Shown here one piece after another: positions 1-8,003 of a stretch of DNA of 64,000 nucleotides. The stretch comes from Candidatus Competibacteraceae bacterium (lineage in GTDB: Bacteria; Pseudomonadota; Gammaproteobacteria; Competibacterales; Competibacteraceae), in the NCBI GenBank assembly GCA_016712625.1, contig JADJQQ010000001.1, forward strand, positions 806,001-870,000, read 5' to 3'. The notes under the pieces were generated by a model, which saw nothing but the letters and a program-made list of their open reading frames with translations, ran no database searches and was not told where the DNA came from. Made by a program: the position numbers and the translations under genes. The stretch's first letter is position 1; each line of letters opens with the position of its first letter.

Positions 1-242
1 ACCTTCTCGGCCAGCAACAGTAATACTTCCAACCCCCCCGACGCTTGCAGTGTCGCCGAAGCCGCAACCACGGCAACGATAGTCAGCATCACATCGACCG
101 GCGGCTTGCCGGGCGGCAGTTGGAAAATAAAGGTCAGGATAACCACGCCGATGCCGCCCATCAGGCCGAGCGCCACACCGCCCTTGCGCGCCCCATAAAG
201 CAAACAGCCGATAATTAGCAGTAATTCTAAAGCTAGTGTCAT
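1..242 (-). CDS. Anaerobic C4-dicarboxylate transporter, DcuA/DcuB family (N-terminal part)
   Basis: Reading the minus strand from an ATG at 242 gives about 80 residues running off the left edge. They begin MTLALELLLIIGCLLYGARK and continue with a glycine-rich hydrophobic stretch, a PPGKPPVDV segment and LQASGGLEVLL. This matches the start of Dcu antiporters, which have a first helix, a GARxGG turn, a PFDV-like loop and a QxAGGLDYLV helix. Dcu proteins exchange fumarate, malate or aspartate for succinate across the inner membrane. About 80 of roughly 440 residues are visible, so DcuA and DcuB cannot be told apart. The frame was found by hand because it has no stop in the window. Confidence 0.75.
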   Translation of the reverse strand, partial: MTLALELLLIIGCLLYGARKGGVALGLMGGIGVVILTFIFQLPPGKPPVDVMLTIVAVVAASATLQASGGLEVLLLLAEK

Positions 243-419
243 AAGGGTCGAACCTCGCGCATGTTAGTATTGTTATGCAAGCGGTGACCGTGGTTGAGCG
301 CGTCACATCAGTTGTGCCGGGAGCTAGAATCAACGTCCCGATGATTATATTCTAGTGCTGAAAAGCGCTCTATTTGCGGCGTTTAACGGCTCCATCCCCT
401 CTGATTGCCAAGGTAGCCC

Positions 420-665
420 ATGGAAAATTTCGTTCCGGTCTTTGAATCCAAAGTCAAAAAACTTTATGACAAGGTGGTCAAAGAACTCTCTATTCCAAAA
501 AAGGAACGGAACAAAAAGCGCCTCAAGAAAATGCTGCGAGAAATCAAAAACATGAAAAAGACTATCCGCTCCGCAAAAAAGGTGAAGGCTTGCCCGCATT
601 GCGGTCAGCCGTTGTGGGATGAGGGCGATCTGGCCTATATGGATGCGGATTCTGAAACCTCGTAA
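420..665 (+). CDS. Small lysine-rich protein with one CxxC knuckle
   Basis: This ORF of 81 residues is very basic in its first two thirds, with many KK and KKER runs predicting a charged helix. It then carries CPHCGQPLW, half of a zinc-ribbon-like knuckle, and an acidic tail. The second cysteine pair of a full ribbon is absent, so metal binding would need a dimer or a partner. An AAGG stretch lies about 9 bases upstream of the ATG, a modest ribosome site. A minus-strand ORF covers the same bases but has an unlikely composition, so the plus strand is preferred. I do not recognise the family. Its neighbours are divergent from Dcu and convergent with an EamA exporter. Confidence 0.5.
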   Translation: MENFVPVFESKVKKLYDKVVKELSIPKKERNKKRLKKMLREIKNMKKTIRSAKKVKACPHCGQPLWDEGDLAYMDADSETS

Positions 666-769
666 GCAGTTTAAGCGATCTGGCCTCTAAAGCGGCCCTA
701 GGGTTCATACTTTCACCCCTTTGAACAAGGGGGTTCCGCGGGAACGAGCAACGTGCGCCCTATTTTCAT

Positions 770-1657
770 CTACTTGTTTTGATTGGCCAAGGCTGCTGGG
801 GTAGGACGGCTGAACGTCGTCAGATAGACACCGCCGACCGCCAGTGCCATACCGATCAGCGAAACAAGCGGCAAGGTCTCGCTGAATAACATCCAGGCGA
901 TCAAGGCCGTACTCAGCGGCACCAGATAAAACAGGCTGGCGACGTTGACCGCGCTGCCGCTGTGAATCAACACATTCAGCAAGCTGATCGCGCCGATAGA
1001 CAGCACCACCACCAACCAACCCAGCGCGAAGATAAATTCTGGCGTCCAGTCAATCTGAAAATCGGTGAATAACGCAATGGCGCACGCCGTCACAATGGCG
1101 CTGGGAATGAATTGAATGACCGAGCCGGTGCGCAGATCGAAGCCGGAGCAAAAGCGCTTTTGATACAAGGTGCCGACGGTGATTCCCACCAAGGCCGCCA
1201 GCGCCGGAATCAGCATCGGTCCCAGTTCAGCCTGGAAGCCGAACTTGCCGCCGATCACCAACGTCACGCCGACAAAGCCCAACACCAGCCCGAACCATTG
1301 CCGGACAACCACCCGCTCGCCCAGCAGCCAACCCGCCCCAAAAGCCGTTAATAGCGGCTGCATTCCGACCACCAGCGCGGCGATACCGGACGGCAACCCG
1401 TGTTTAATCGAGATGAAAACCCCGCCCAGATAAATCGCGTGAATCAACACCCCCGACACAGCAATGTGGCCCCACTGCCGTAACTCCTTCGGCCACGGTG
1501 CGCCGCCCAGAACAGCCAAGGTCGTCATTAGGACGATGACGCACAGATAGCGCACCAATAGAAAGGATAACGGCTCGGCGTGCGGTAGCCCAAAGCGAGC
1601 GCCGATAAAGCCGGTGCTCCACAAAAAAACGAACAGTAACGGGTAGATGCGTTTCAT
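770..1657 (-). CDS. EamA/DMT superfamily transporter
   Basis: The 295-residue protein starts MKRIYPLLFVFLWSTGFIGA, the usual first helix of EamA-type exporters. It shows two repeats of five hydrophobic helices. The conserved helix ends are visible: GARFGL after helix 1, a GMQPLLTAF segment near residue 100, and a second repeat with LVPLSTALIAWML and a GxxLxxxGVYL final helix. Members of the drug/metabolite transporter superfamily export amino acids, nucleosides or small metabolites, and the substrate cannot be read from sequence. Length is typical for the family. The gene stands alone. A second, unrelated EamA gene is at 47453-48328. Confidence 0.85.
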   Translation of the reverse strand: MKRIYPLLFVFLWSTGFIGARFGLPHAEPLSFLLVRYLCVIVLMTTLAVLGGAPWPKELRQWGHIAVSGVLIHAIYLGGVFISIKHGLPSGIAALVVGMQPLLTAFGAGWLLGERVVVRQWFGLVLGFVGVTLVIGGKFGFQAELGPMLIPALAALVGITVGTLYQKRFCSGFDLRTGSVIQFIPSAIVTACAIALFTDFQIDWTPEFIFALGWLVVVLSIGAISLLNVLIHSGSAVNVASLFYLVPLSTALIAWMLFSETLPLVSLIGMALAVGGVYLTTFSRPTPAALANQNK

Positions 1658-1751
1658 GCCAGCCGCAAGGTGGGTTTAGAGAAGCGTATTCCGCTGATTT
1701 CGTGGTGTTCGCACAGGCAGGTTACGGGCTGCTGCGCTAACGCACTCAACA

Positions 1752-1812
1752 TGCTAACGCTCTGCTTCACTTGCCCCATATAGCGGGGTCAGGTGCAAGC
1801 ATCAGTTAGGCC
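1752..1812 (-). other. Integron attC recombination site
   Basis: Read on the minus strand, the element begins with the core GCCTAAC, which fits the R'' consensus RYYYAAC. It folds into an imperfect stem: GCTTGCACCTGACCCC pairs with GGGGCAAGTGAAGC, leaving unpaired bases as in known attC hairpins, with a short ATAT loop. It ends in GCGTTAGC, an R' core. Length is about 61 bases. It lies just downstream of the minus-strand ORF ending at 1864, the normal order of a gene cassette. No integrase gene is in the window. A cassette inserted alone in a chromosome is the simplest reading. Confidence 0.7.
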
Positions 1813-1863
1813 AAATTGATTGAATGTTAGATTGCTAAAAAGACGGCAACCCAACCTACGCCG

Positions 1864-2265
1864 CTAATCTCCGTCCATGATTCCCCGCAGCGACTCAGGA
1901 ACCTCTGCATTCTTGAACCGTTCCTGAATTTCAGCACGGACACTACGAAGAAACTGTTGTGTCCTATCGGAATTTATCCATTCCATAAAGAATGTTTTGT
2001 CAGCTTCTGGCCAGTCGCACTTGCTTGTCGCAATATCGGAAGCCATCAGATCAGAAACAAACGGATTTCCTAGATTCGGCCTATCTGATGTGGGCGATGC
2101 ATTCGTAGTTTGGTAATAAACAACATTGAGAAAATGCAGGATTCCATTAGAGTCCTTCTCAACGCCAGCTAGAGCCATGGCAAGATCAACGCGAAATTGA
2201 TCTGCCATTGCATAAACTCTACCGGGCGATATGCTGACGTGGCGGCCACTAGGCAGTTGCGGCAT
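1864..2265 (-). CDS. Hypothetical 133-aa protein, probable integron cassette gene
   Basis: The protein is soluble with no signal peptide or membrane segment. It starts MPQLPSGRHVSISPGRVYAM and has a tryptophan-containing C-terminal half (FFMEWINSD). An AAAAGGAT ribosome site lies 8 bases before the ATG, which supports this start. I do not recognise the fold. The gene is followed after about 50 bases by an attC hairpin in the same orientation, and codon use is less GC-biased than in its neighbours. This marks it as a mobile cassette. Many such cassette proteins are orphans. Confidence 0.6.
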   Translation of the reverse strand: MPQLPSGRHVSISPGRVYAMADQFRVDLAMALAGVEKDSNGILHFLNVVYYQTTNASPTSDRPNLGNPFVSDLMASDIATSKCDWPEADKTFFMEWINSDRTQQFLRSVRAEIQERFKNAEVPESLRGIMDGD

Positions 2266-2328
2266 GGATTTTTATCCTTTTAAATCAATTTTTTTAGACA
2301 GTTTTTCGCCTTGATCAGATCGGTTGAT

Positions 2329-2364
2329 GGAAGCCTCTGAAAATCCAGGGCTTCCACTTTTTTT
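2329..2364 (+). terminator. Rho-independent terminator-like hairpin
   Basis: GGAAGCC pairs with GGCTTCC across a 13-base loop and is followed by ACTTTTTTT. The T run is on the plus strand. No clear plus-strand gene precedes it, so the terminated transcript is unknown. It may be a leftover from an earlier gene arrangement next to the cassette. Confidence 0.5.
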
Positions 2365-2396
2365 GTTGTCGTACTTACAACTTGGCTGTGACAGAG

Positions 2397-2567
2397 TTAT
2401 ACCGCAAAACTGACAAAATAAATAAATGCGCGCATTGAAGCCTGAGACTCCCGGATAACTTCAATCAGCCCGACCAGATTATCATTCAGCTCTTTCAGTT
2501 TCTCGATGAGAATCCACCATTCCGTATCATGCGCGTCGCCGACTTTCTGGATCGGATATTGCGCCAT
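2397..2567 (-). CDS. Small hypothetical protein, 56 aa
   Basis: The ORF starts at the ATG ending at 2567 and reads MAQYPIQKVGDAHDTEWWIL, then a short amphipathic leucine-rich helix and a hydrophobic end (AFIYFVSFAV). The coding potential looks better than the overlapping minus-strand ORF of 80 codons. There is no clear ribosome site. Nothing identifies a function. The rest of 2266-2799 holds a hairpin at 2329-2364 and no other convincing gene. Confidence 0.35.
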   Translation of the reverse strand: MAQYPIQKVGDAHDTEWWILIEKLKELNDNLVGLIEVIRESQASMRAFIYFVSFAV

Positions 2568-2799
2568 GAATGCCACTTTTACCCGAAAGCGGGTGACAGC
2601 CCCAAAGCCCTTCTTCTGAACATGCTATTTTTCTGCTTCCCCGGGGCCGACTAGGCGGAACAACGTCACCGCTTTTGCTTGTTTCATGAAGCCATTTCCC
2701 CCATAAAGCGACCCGGCGCACACCATCACCCATTATCGGAAACCGGACGTTTCTGCTACCATGCGCCACATTTCAGCGCGGTCACGAAGGATGTTCGAA

Positions 2800-3879
2800 A
2801 TGTTACGCCCATATAACTTTAGCGCGGGTCCGGCCATGCTACCGGAAGCGGTTTTGGAACAGGCCAAGGCCGAGATGCTCGACTGGCATGGCTCTGGTAT
2901 GTCGGTAATGGAAATGAGCCATCGCGGCAAGGAATTCGTCTCCATCGCCGAACAGACCGAGGCCGATCTGCGCGAACTACTCGCCATTCCGGCAAATTAC
3001 AAAGTGCTGTTTCTGCAAGGTGGCGCGTCCAGCCAGTTCGCCATGGTGCCGATGAATCTGCTGCGCGGCAAGACCCAAGCCGATTACCTCAATACCGGAC
3101 AATGGTCCAAAAAGGCAATATCCGAAGCGAAGAAATTCTGCCAGGTCAACGTGGTGGCCAGCTCTGAGTCGGCAAATTTTTCGACCGTTCCGGCCCGCGA
3201 CACCTGGAAATGCGACCCAGAGGCCGCCTATCTGCATTACACGCCCAACGAAACCATCGGCGGCGTCGAGATGCATACGATTCCTGACGTAAGCGTCCCG
3301 CTGGCGGCGGATTTATCCTCGACTTTGCTGTCGCGGCCGCTGGATGTACACAAGTTCGGCGTCATTTACGCTGGCGCGCAAAAGAACATCGGTCCCGCCG
3401 GGTTGACTATCGTCATCATCCGCGAGGACTTAATGGGCCAGACCGTGGCTGGTACGCCGACCATGCTCGACTACGCCGCCATGGCGAAGGAAGGCTCGAT
3501 GTACAACACGCCGCCGACCTATGCGTGGTATGTCGCCGGGTTGGTGTTCCAGTGGCTCAAGGCTCAGGGCGGGCTGCAAGCGATGGGTGAGCGCAACAAA
3601 GCCAAAGCCGAACTGCTGTATAAGACTATCGACGAATCTGGCTTTTACAAGAATCCGGTCGATCCCGCCTATCGCTCGTGGATGAATGTGCCGTTCATTC
3701 TACCCGATGAAGCGCTGGACAAGCCGTTTTTGGCCGAAGCCAAAGCTGCCGGGCTGCTGACGCTCGCTGGGCACCGCTCGGTCGGCGGGATGCGCGCCAG
3801 CATTTATAACGCGGTGCCGCTGGAAGGCGTCAAAGCCCTGGTCGATTTCATGGCCGATTTCCAGAAACGGCGCGGCTGA
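2800..3879 (+). CDS. serC: Phosphoserine aminotransferase
   Basis: SerC is a PLP enzyme converting 3-phosphohydroxypyruvate and glutamate to phosphoserine, the second step of serine synthesis; it also acts in the PLP pathway. The protein begins MLRPYNFSAGPAMLP, the family signature. It contains the GGASxQFAMVPMN loop, the HKFGVIYAGAQKNIGPAG stretch with the PLP lysine (AQK), and the C-terminal GHRSVGGMRASIYNA motif. The start at 2800 is chosen because GAAGG lies 9 bases upstream and it gives 359 residues, the usual length; starts at 2761 and 2791 fit less well. The gene is followed by a terminator and then serA, the previous enzyme of the pathway. Confidence 0.96.
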   Translation: MLRPYNFSAGPAMLPEAVLEQAKAEMLDWHGSGMSVMEMSHRGKEFVSIAEQTEADLRELLAIPANYKVLFLQGGASSQFAMVPMNLLRGKTQADYLNTGQWSKKAISEAKKFCQVNVVASSESANFSTVPARDTWKCDPEAAYLHYTPNETIGGVEMHTIPDVSVPLAADLSSTLLSRPLDVHKFGVIYAGAQKNIGPAGLTIVIIREDLMGQTVAGTPTMLDYAAMAKEGSMYNTPPTYAWYVAGLVFQWLKAQGGLQAMGERNKAKAELLYKTIDESGFYKNPVDPAYRSWMNVPFILPDEALDKPFLAEAKAAGLLTLAGHRSVGGMRASIYNAVPLEGVKALVDFMADFQKRRG

Positions 3880-3899
3880 ACGCTTCTCTCCCTAAACAA

Positions 3900-3933
3900 C
3901 CCCGGCTGCCTGGCAGTCGGGGCTTTCTTTTTT
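3900..3933 (+). terminator. Rho-independent terminator between serC and serA
   Basis: CCCCGGCTGCC and GGCAGTCGGGG form a GC-rich stem with one mismatch, followed by CTTTCTTTTTT. It lies 20 bases after serC and ends just before serA, so serA is likely to have its own promoter or to depend on readthrough. Confidence 0.85.
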
Positions 3934-3955
3934 AGAAATGACGGATTGGACCCCG

Positions 3956-5125
3956 ATGGCTAAATACAAAATTCTGACTCTCAATAATATCAGCGTGTGC
4001 GGGTTGGAGCGGTTGCCTCGCGACCGCTACGAGATTGCTTCCGAAATTCAGCATCCCGACGCCGTGCTGCTGCGCTCGTTCGCCATGCACGACTGGCCGA
4101 TTCCCGCGACCCTCAAGGCGGTCGGGCGCGCCGGCGCGGGCGTCAATAACATCCCGGTGCCGCAGATGACCGCCAAGGGGATTTGCGTCTTCAACGCCCC
4201 TGGTGCGAATGCCAACGCGGTCAAGGAACTGGTGCTGGTGGGAATGTTGCTAGCGGCTCGTAATATTTGCCCCGCTTGGGATTACACCCGCAAGTTGCAA
4301 GGCACCGACGCTGAACTGTCCAAGCAGGTCGAGTCGGGCAAGAAGCAGTTTGTCGGGATTGAATTGCCCAATCGCACCCTGGGCGTCATCGGGTTGGGGG
4401 CGATCGGCGTCAAGGTCGCTAACGCCGCCCGCGCGCTGGGCATGCGGGTGATCGGCTACGACCCACACATCACGGTTAGCAATGCGTGGCAACTGTCCTC
4501 GCAAGTGGAACAGGCGTCCAGCGTCAACGAGATGGCGGCGCAAGCCGATTTCATCACCCTGCATGTGCCGTTAAACGACGCGACCCGACAACTGATCAAC
4601 GCGCCGTTGCTGAAAAACGCCAAGCCAAATTTGATTCTTCTAAACTTCTCGCGCGAGGGCGTGGTGGACGAGGAAGCGTTGTTCGCGGCGCTGGAAGCGG
4701 GCAAGCTGAAAGCCTACGTTTGTGATTTCCCGACCAATCGGCTGAAAGACCATCCGCGCGTCATCATGCTGCCGCATCTGGGCGCGTCCACCGGCGAGGC
4801 CGAGGATAACTGCGCTGTCATGGTGGCGGATCAGGTGCGTGATTATCTGGAAAGCGGCACGGTCCACAATTCGGTGAACTTTCCGGAAGTCACCATGCCA
4901 CGCAACGGCGGCCCGCGTCTGGTCATCGTCAACGCCAATGTACCGCACATGATTGAACGCATTTCCAAGGCCATTTCCGGTGCGGGCGTCAACATTCAGG
5001 ACATGCTGAACAAATCACGCGGCGACATCGCCTGCACCTTAGTGGACACCGCCACCGCCGTCCCGGAAACGGCAGTGGCGCAAATCGCCGACGTTGAAGG
5101 GGTGTTGAACGTGCGGGTGCTGTAG
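3956..5125 (+). CDS. serA: D-3-phosphoglycerate dehydrogenase
   Basis: SerA oxidises 3-phosphoglycerate with NAD+ to start serine synthesis. The protein has the split catalytic domain, the Rossmann motif GVIGLGAIGVKVANAA, the active-site arginine in NFSREGVVDE, the glutamate region TGEAEDN and the histidine in MLPHLGAST. A C-terminal ACT domain starts near residue 310 (RLVIVNANVPHMIERIS), which usually binds serine for feedback control. I prefer the ATG at 3956 (MAKYKILTLNNIS) because relatives start there, giving 389 residues; an in-frame ATG at 3938 directly abuts the terminator tail. Neither start has a strong ribosome site. Confidence 0.93.
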   Translation: MAKYKILTLNNISVCGLERLPRDRYEIASEIQHPDAVLLRSFAMHDWPIPATLKAVGRAGAGVNNIPVPQMTAKGICVFNAPGANANAVKELVLVGMLLAARNICPAWDYTRKLQGTDAELSKQVESGKKQFVGIELPNRTLGVIGLGAIGVKVANAARALGMRVIGYDPHITVSNAWQLSSQVEQASSVNEMAAQADFITLHVPLNDATRQLINAPLLKNAKPNLILLNFSREGVVDEEALFAALEAGKLKAYVCDFPTNRLKDHPRVIMLPHLGASTGEAEDNCAVMVADQVRDYLESGTVHNSVNFPEVTMPRNGGPRLVIVNANVPHMIERISKAISGAGVNIQDMLNKSRGDIACTLVDTATAVPETAVAQIADVEGVLNVRVL

Positions 5126-5171
5126 GGACCACCGCAATTTTATAAAGGCTTAGACCAAGCTCTTCAAATGA

Positions 5172-5202
5172 CCCTCGCCTATCTTCGCAAAGAGGGCGAG
5201 GG
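5172..5202. repeat. GC-rich hairpin after serA
   Basis: CCCTCGCC and GGCGAGGG are separated by about 15 bases. There is no T run, so it is not a clear terminator. The arms resemble the CCCTC/GAGGG palindromes found in and after ygiQ, and it may be a relic of the same dispersed repeat type. Confidence 0.4.
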
Positions 5203-5304
5203 AAACGCGCCGCACCGCCACGCTCGCCCTAACCGCTTAATATCTCCGTTGCTTTACCCGCCGCTATTTGTGTGATGGCGTAAACGACGCATTCTAAGCA
5301 ACGG

Positions 5305-6144
5305 TCATATCGACTCATTATCAACAGACTCGGAATTTATTTTCGGTTCCACATCAACAGACTCGGAATTTATTTTCGGTTCCACCTTTCCCTCACTGGC
5401 AATATTGAGATACGCCAACCAGTAACGGGACAGTTCACTCATACACTCAATCCGCGTGATTAAAGTCACCAATTCAGCTTTATTGCGATCGGCTTCCGGT
5501 ACTAGCGCGGCAAGTTCAGCATCCAATTCGCTCAGTTGTTTACTGCGCGTTGAAGCCTCGATAGCGACCCGCGTTGTCAACAAACGGACCCGAATGTAGA
5601 GTAAATCCCCCGGCAAGGTCGTATGCCGCTTGTAATGGAAATTGTAGCTTTCAGGCGCGACATCCTTTTTGCCGAGCAGATAGGCTTCCAACCCTTCTAC
5701 CCGAGCCAACATCATATTGAGATGCGTCTGCGTCGAGGTTCGATGCGCCATCGGCTCTAAAATGGCGATTTTCTCGCTCAGCACTCGCCGCCGTTCCTTC
5801 ACCCGCGCCCGCACCCGGTCGATTTCGCAATCGGCCTCCACCATTTGCTGACTCAAGTTCATGATCTCCAGATCGATTTGATCAAGAAATTCACGCAGTT
5901 GCTGAGAGAGCAGTCGTTCGAGGGTCAGGGTAATAAATCGCTCCCAGATCGAATCCGCCTGGGTGCGCACCTCTTCGACCAGTTGACGGACACGACCCAG
6001 TCGCTCTATAGCGTCGCGCGCGCTCCGTTCGTGTTCGATACGGTCGCTGTTATTCCAAACCTGTGCGAGCAGCTCTTCTTCCTTTAGCACATAAGACATG
6101 CCGGCCATCACGCCGTCGTCGGTCTCTGTCGTCGGACTCTCCAC
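5305..6144 (-). CDS. Coiled-coil hypothetical protein with duplicated C-terminal tail
   Basis: This 279-residue soluble protein is almost entirely helical and heptad-rich, for example residues 30-140 and 190-250, with many E, R, L and Q. There is no signal peptide or membrane span. The last residues carry an exact tandem repeat of an 11-residue unit, VEPKINSESVD. I do not recognise the family. It follows a 66-aa protein and a NUDIX gene on the same strand with gaps of 74 and 94 bases, so the three may be co-transcribed. An alternative start 12 codons downstream (MAGMSYVLKE) is possible. Confidence 0.65.
   Translation of the reverse strand: MESPTTETDDGVMAGMSYVLKEEELLAQVWNNSDRIEHERSARDAIERLGRVRQLVEEVRTQADSIWERFITLTLERLLSQQLREFLDQIDLEIMNLSQQMVEADCEIDRVRARVKERRRVLSEKIAILEPMAHRTSTQTHLNMMLARVEGLEAYLLGKKDVAPESYNFHYKRHTTLPGDLLYIRVRLLTTRVAIEASTRSKQLSELDAELAALVPEADRNKAELVTLITRIECMSELSRYWLAYLNIASEGKVEPKINSESVDVEPKINSESVDNESI
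5321..5385 (-). repeat. Two tandem copies of a 33-bp unit inside the coiled-coil gene
   Basis: Units at 5321-5353 and 5354-5385 are identical over their compared length and encode an 11-residue acidic-polar peptide twice. The length is a multiple of three, so the frame survives copy-number change. This is consistent with replication slippage. Confidence 0.9.
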
Positions 6145-6217
6145 GCCGGGGCTCCAAAGTCAAAAAAAGTCATCTTTCGAAAAGATAACGCCGCGAGAAC
6201 GCGGCGCATCAAAGAGT

Positions 6218-6418
6218 TTAGTCGAGATAAACCCACCCATCCGGGAAGTCATGATTCAATTCATGGAGGTCGTACACACACAAATCTTCGCCAGGCAGAT
6301 TGGAAAACGGTTGTTGCGCCTTGGTATCCGCCTGCTGTTCGTGCTCGGCTCGAATGACGGCAACGTTAAGCAGCTTATCGGAACTGGGGTCTTCCACAAT
6401 AACGAGGTAGGGTTCCAT
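6218..6418 (-). CDS. Small acidic hypothetical protein, 66 aa
   Basis: The ORF begins MEPYLVIVEDPSSDKLLNVA and ends in a tyrosine/aspartate-rich tail (FPDGWVYLD). GGGGAG lies about 9 bases before this ATG, so it is chosen over the longer ORF that opens upstream in the same frame inside the NUDIX gene, whose extra residues look like out-of-frame translation. No known domain is recognised. It lies between the NUDIX and coiled-coil genes on the same strand. Confidence 0.5.
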   Translation of the reverse strand: MEPYLVIVEDPSSDKLLNVAVIRAEHEQQADTKAQQPFSNLPGEDLCVYDLHELNHDFPDGWVYLD

Positions 6419-6512
6419 CAGCGCTCTCCCCTTTTGGTTTTCTCCGGTTAGATACTGAGAGGTGATCTCATTTATATCGGCAATCGCGCATAAAGATTTG
6501 GCTGTTGGTCGA

Positions 6513-7079
6513 TCAATAGTATCGCTCAATCCGAAATTGGTGATTTCCGTCACGGATGATATCGCCAAGATGCGTGTGAAAGACGCCGCTTCGACGTTCG
6601 ACGAAGTATTGGCGCAGCGTCTCGTGAACGACGGTAAAGGCGATCTGATCCCAAGGGATTTCCTGCTCCGCGTACAATCCCACTTCCAGGCTTTCATGGC
6701 CAGGACTGGCGTGACCGTCCTTGAGTTCACCACGAAACATCAAATACACCTGACTAACGTGAATAAGGGAATATACACCGTACAATTTGAGATTCTCACC
6801 CACGGCGCGCGCTTCCTCCAACGCCTCGCGCGCGGCGGCGGCCATCGCCGATTCATCGTTCTCCATAAATCCCGCCGGCAGCGTCCAAAATCCGTAGCGC
6901 GGCTCGATAGCCCGCCGGCAGAGCAAAATCCGATCCTGCCACTCCAGGATGCAACCGGCGACAATTTTTGGATTGAGATAGTGAATGGTGCCGCAAGCAT
7001 CGCAAACGTGCCGGGGCAGGTTATCACCTTCTGGCACGCGCAAGCTTACAGAAGCGCCGCACTGGCTACAAAATTTCAT
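6513..7079 (-). CDS. NUDIX hydrolase with N-terminal zinc ribbon
   Basis: The protein starts MKFCSQCGASV and has two cysteine pairs, CSQC and CDAC, forming a zinc ribbon in the first 35 residues, as in NudC-like and ADP-ribose pyrophosphatase-like NUDIX proteins. The NUDIX box follows: G-FMEND-E, seven residues, then REALEEARA. The usual glycine of EExG is an arginine here. NUDIX enzymes cleave nucleoside diphosphates linked to another moiety, and the substrate is not certain. The start at 7079 is preferred to one 11 codons upstream because family members begin with M-K-FCxxCG. The length of 188 residues is typical. Confidence 0.88.
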   Translation of the reverse strand: MKFCSQCGASVSLRVPEGDNLPRHVCDACGTIHYLNPKIVAGCILEWQDRILLCRRAIEPRYGFWTLPAGFMENDESAMAAAAREALEEARAVGENLKLYGVYSLIHVSQVYLMFRGELKDGHASPGHESLEVGLYAEQEIPWDQIAFTVVHETLRQYFVERRSGVFHTHLGDIIRDGNHQFRIERYY

Positions 7080-7234
7080 GGAACGATACCTGGGTTCAAA
7101 GCAGGCTCTCACTCGTTGAACTGGATAGGTATTAGATCATATCCAGTTGAGCCAAACACCATGAGCACAGCCACAACGCGCAGACCCTAGCAAAGCGATG
7201 ATCGCTCGCGCCGGCTGGCGGTCATCATGTGCGT

Positions 7235-7708
7235 CTAGGGCGTTTTAAGGCCGTATTTTTCATAAATCTGGCGCAATTCATCCTTGGCCGCGCGGATTTC
7301 ACGCGCGCGGCTGGCAGGGTTACCGATTGTCGAGGAGGACAATCGCCGGATATCACTGTTGAGATTATCAATCTTGGCCCGATCCTCATAGCCGATATAG
7401 ACCGGCTCTCTCGTTTTAGCTTTTTTGCCGCGGGCCGCTGGACGATCAAGCGCTTCGACAGGCACGCCTCGGCGGCTGGCGCGGAGTTCGCGCAACCCTT
7501 GAGTCGCCCGTTGTAAATCGCCAACATTATCGACGCCTTTCGCTGGCGTGGGCTGCGATGGGATATCGAGCGTTTGGGTGGATGGCGTACCGGCGGCTGG
7601 CGGGGCGTTACCGTAATGCGTTCGGCCCTCGGTATCCGTCCATTTGTAGATTTGTGCCTGAACCGACAAACTCAGCGCCAGCAGGATCGCGCCGCCGCTG
7701 GGCCGCAT
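7235..7708 (-). CDS. DUF4124 domain-containing periplasmic protein
   Basis: After a probable signal peptide (MRPSGGAILLALSLSVQAQ) the protein shows IYKWTDTEGRTHYGNAPP, the DUF4124 signature found in many gammaproteobacterial secreted proteins. The rest is polar with a helical arginine-rich C-terminus. The ORF can be extended to 7810, but those extra 34 residues would bury the signal peptide, so 7708 is preferred. Function is unknown. It is divergent from the large glycosidase-like gene, and the promoters of both probably lie in 7709-8003. Confidence 0.75.
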   Translation of the reverse strand: MRPSGGAILLALSLSVQAQIYKWTDTEGRTHYGNAPPAAGTPSTQTLDIPSQPTPAKGVDNVGDLQRATQGLRELRASRRGVPVEALDRPAARGKKAKTREPVYIGYEDRAKIDNLNSDIRRLSSSTIGNPASRAREIRAAKDELRQIYEKYGLKTP

Positions 7709-8003
7709 TAACCGTTTGCGTCCCCATGACAGCCCAGATATCAGCGGCAACTTGCGGTTATTCAGGGCATGGCCTCTAGCCGGCGAGTTGAGATTGAGGC
7801 TCATTGACAATCACCATCGTGCCAGATTTGAGATTACAGTTAATATTAGCGTTGAGGAGAACGGGCAATTTGAAAAAAGCAGCGGAAAATAGCAGCAAAC
7901 CCACCGCCGTCAGCAGGAAGGTAAGCCCACCCTACATGAATAGACGCTTTGGCCAGATCTTTTTCACCGATTCGTTCACAACCTGAGCAAGGGTGGTACA
8001 GAA

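Noticed and set aside
2527..2769. 80-codon minus-strand ORF upstream of serC
   Set aside because: Unnatural composition, no ribosome site, and overlaps the more plausible 56-aa frame.
6462..7190. 242-codon plus-strand ORF across the NUDIX gene
   Set aside because: The opposite strand encodes a clear zinc ribbon and NUDIX box; this frame is its shadow.
7804..7986. 60-codon plus-strand ORF in the divergent region before the glycosidase gene
   Set aside because: No ribosome site or recognisable protein character; it lies where promoters are expected.
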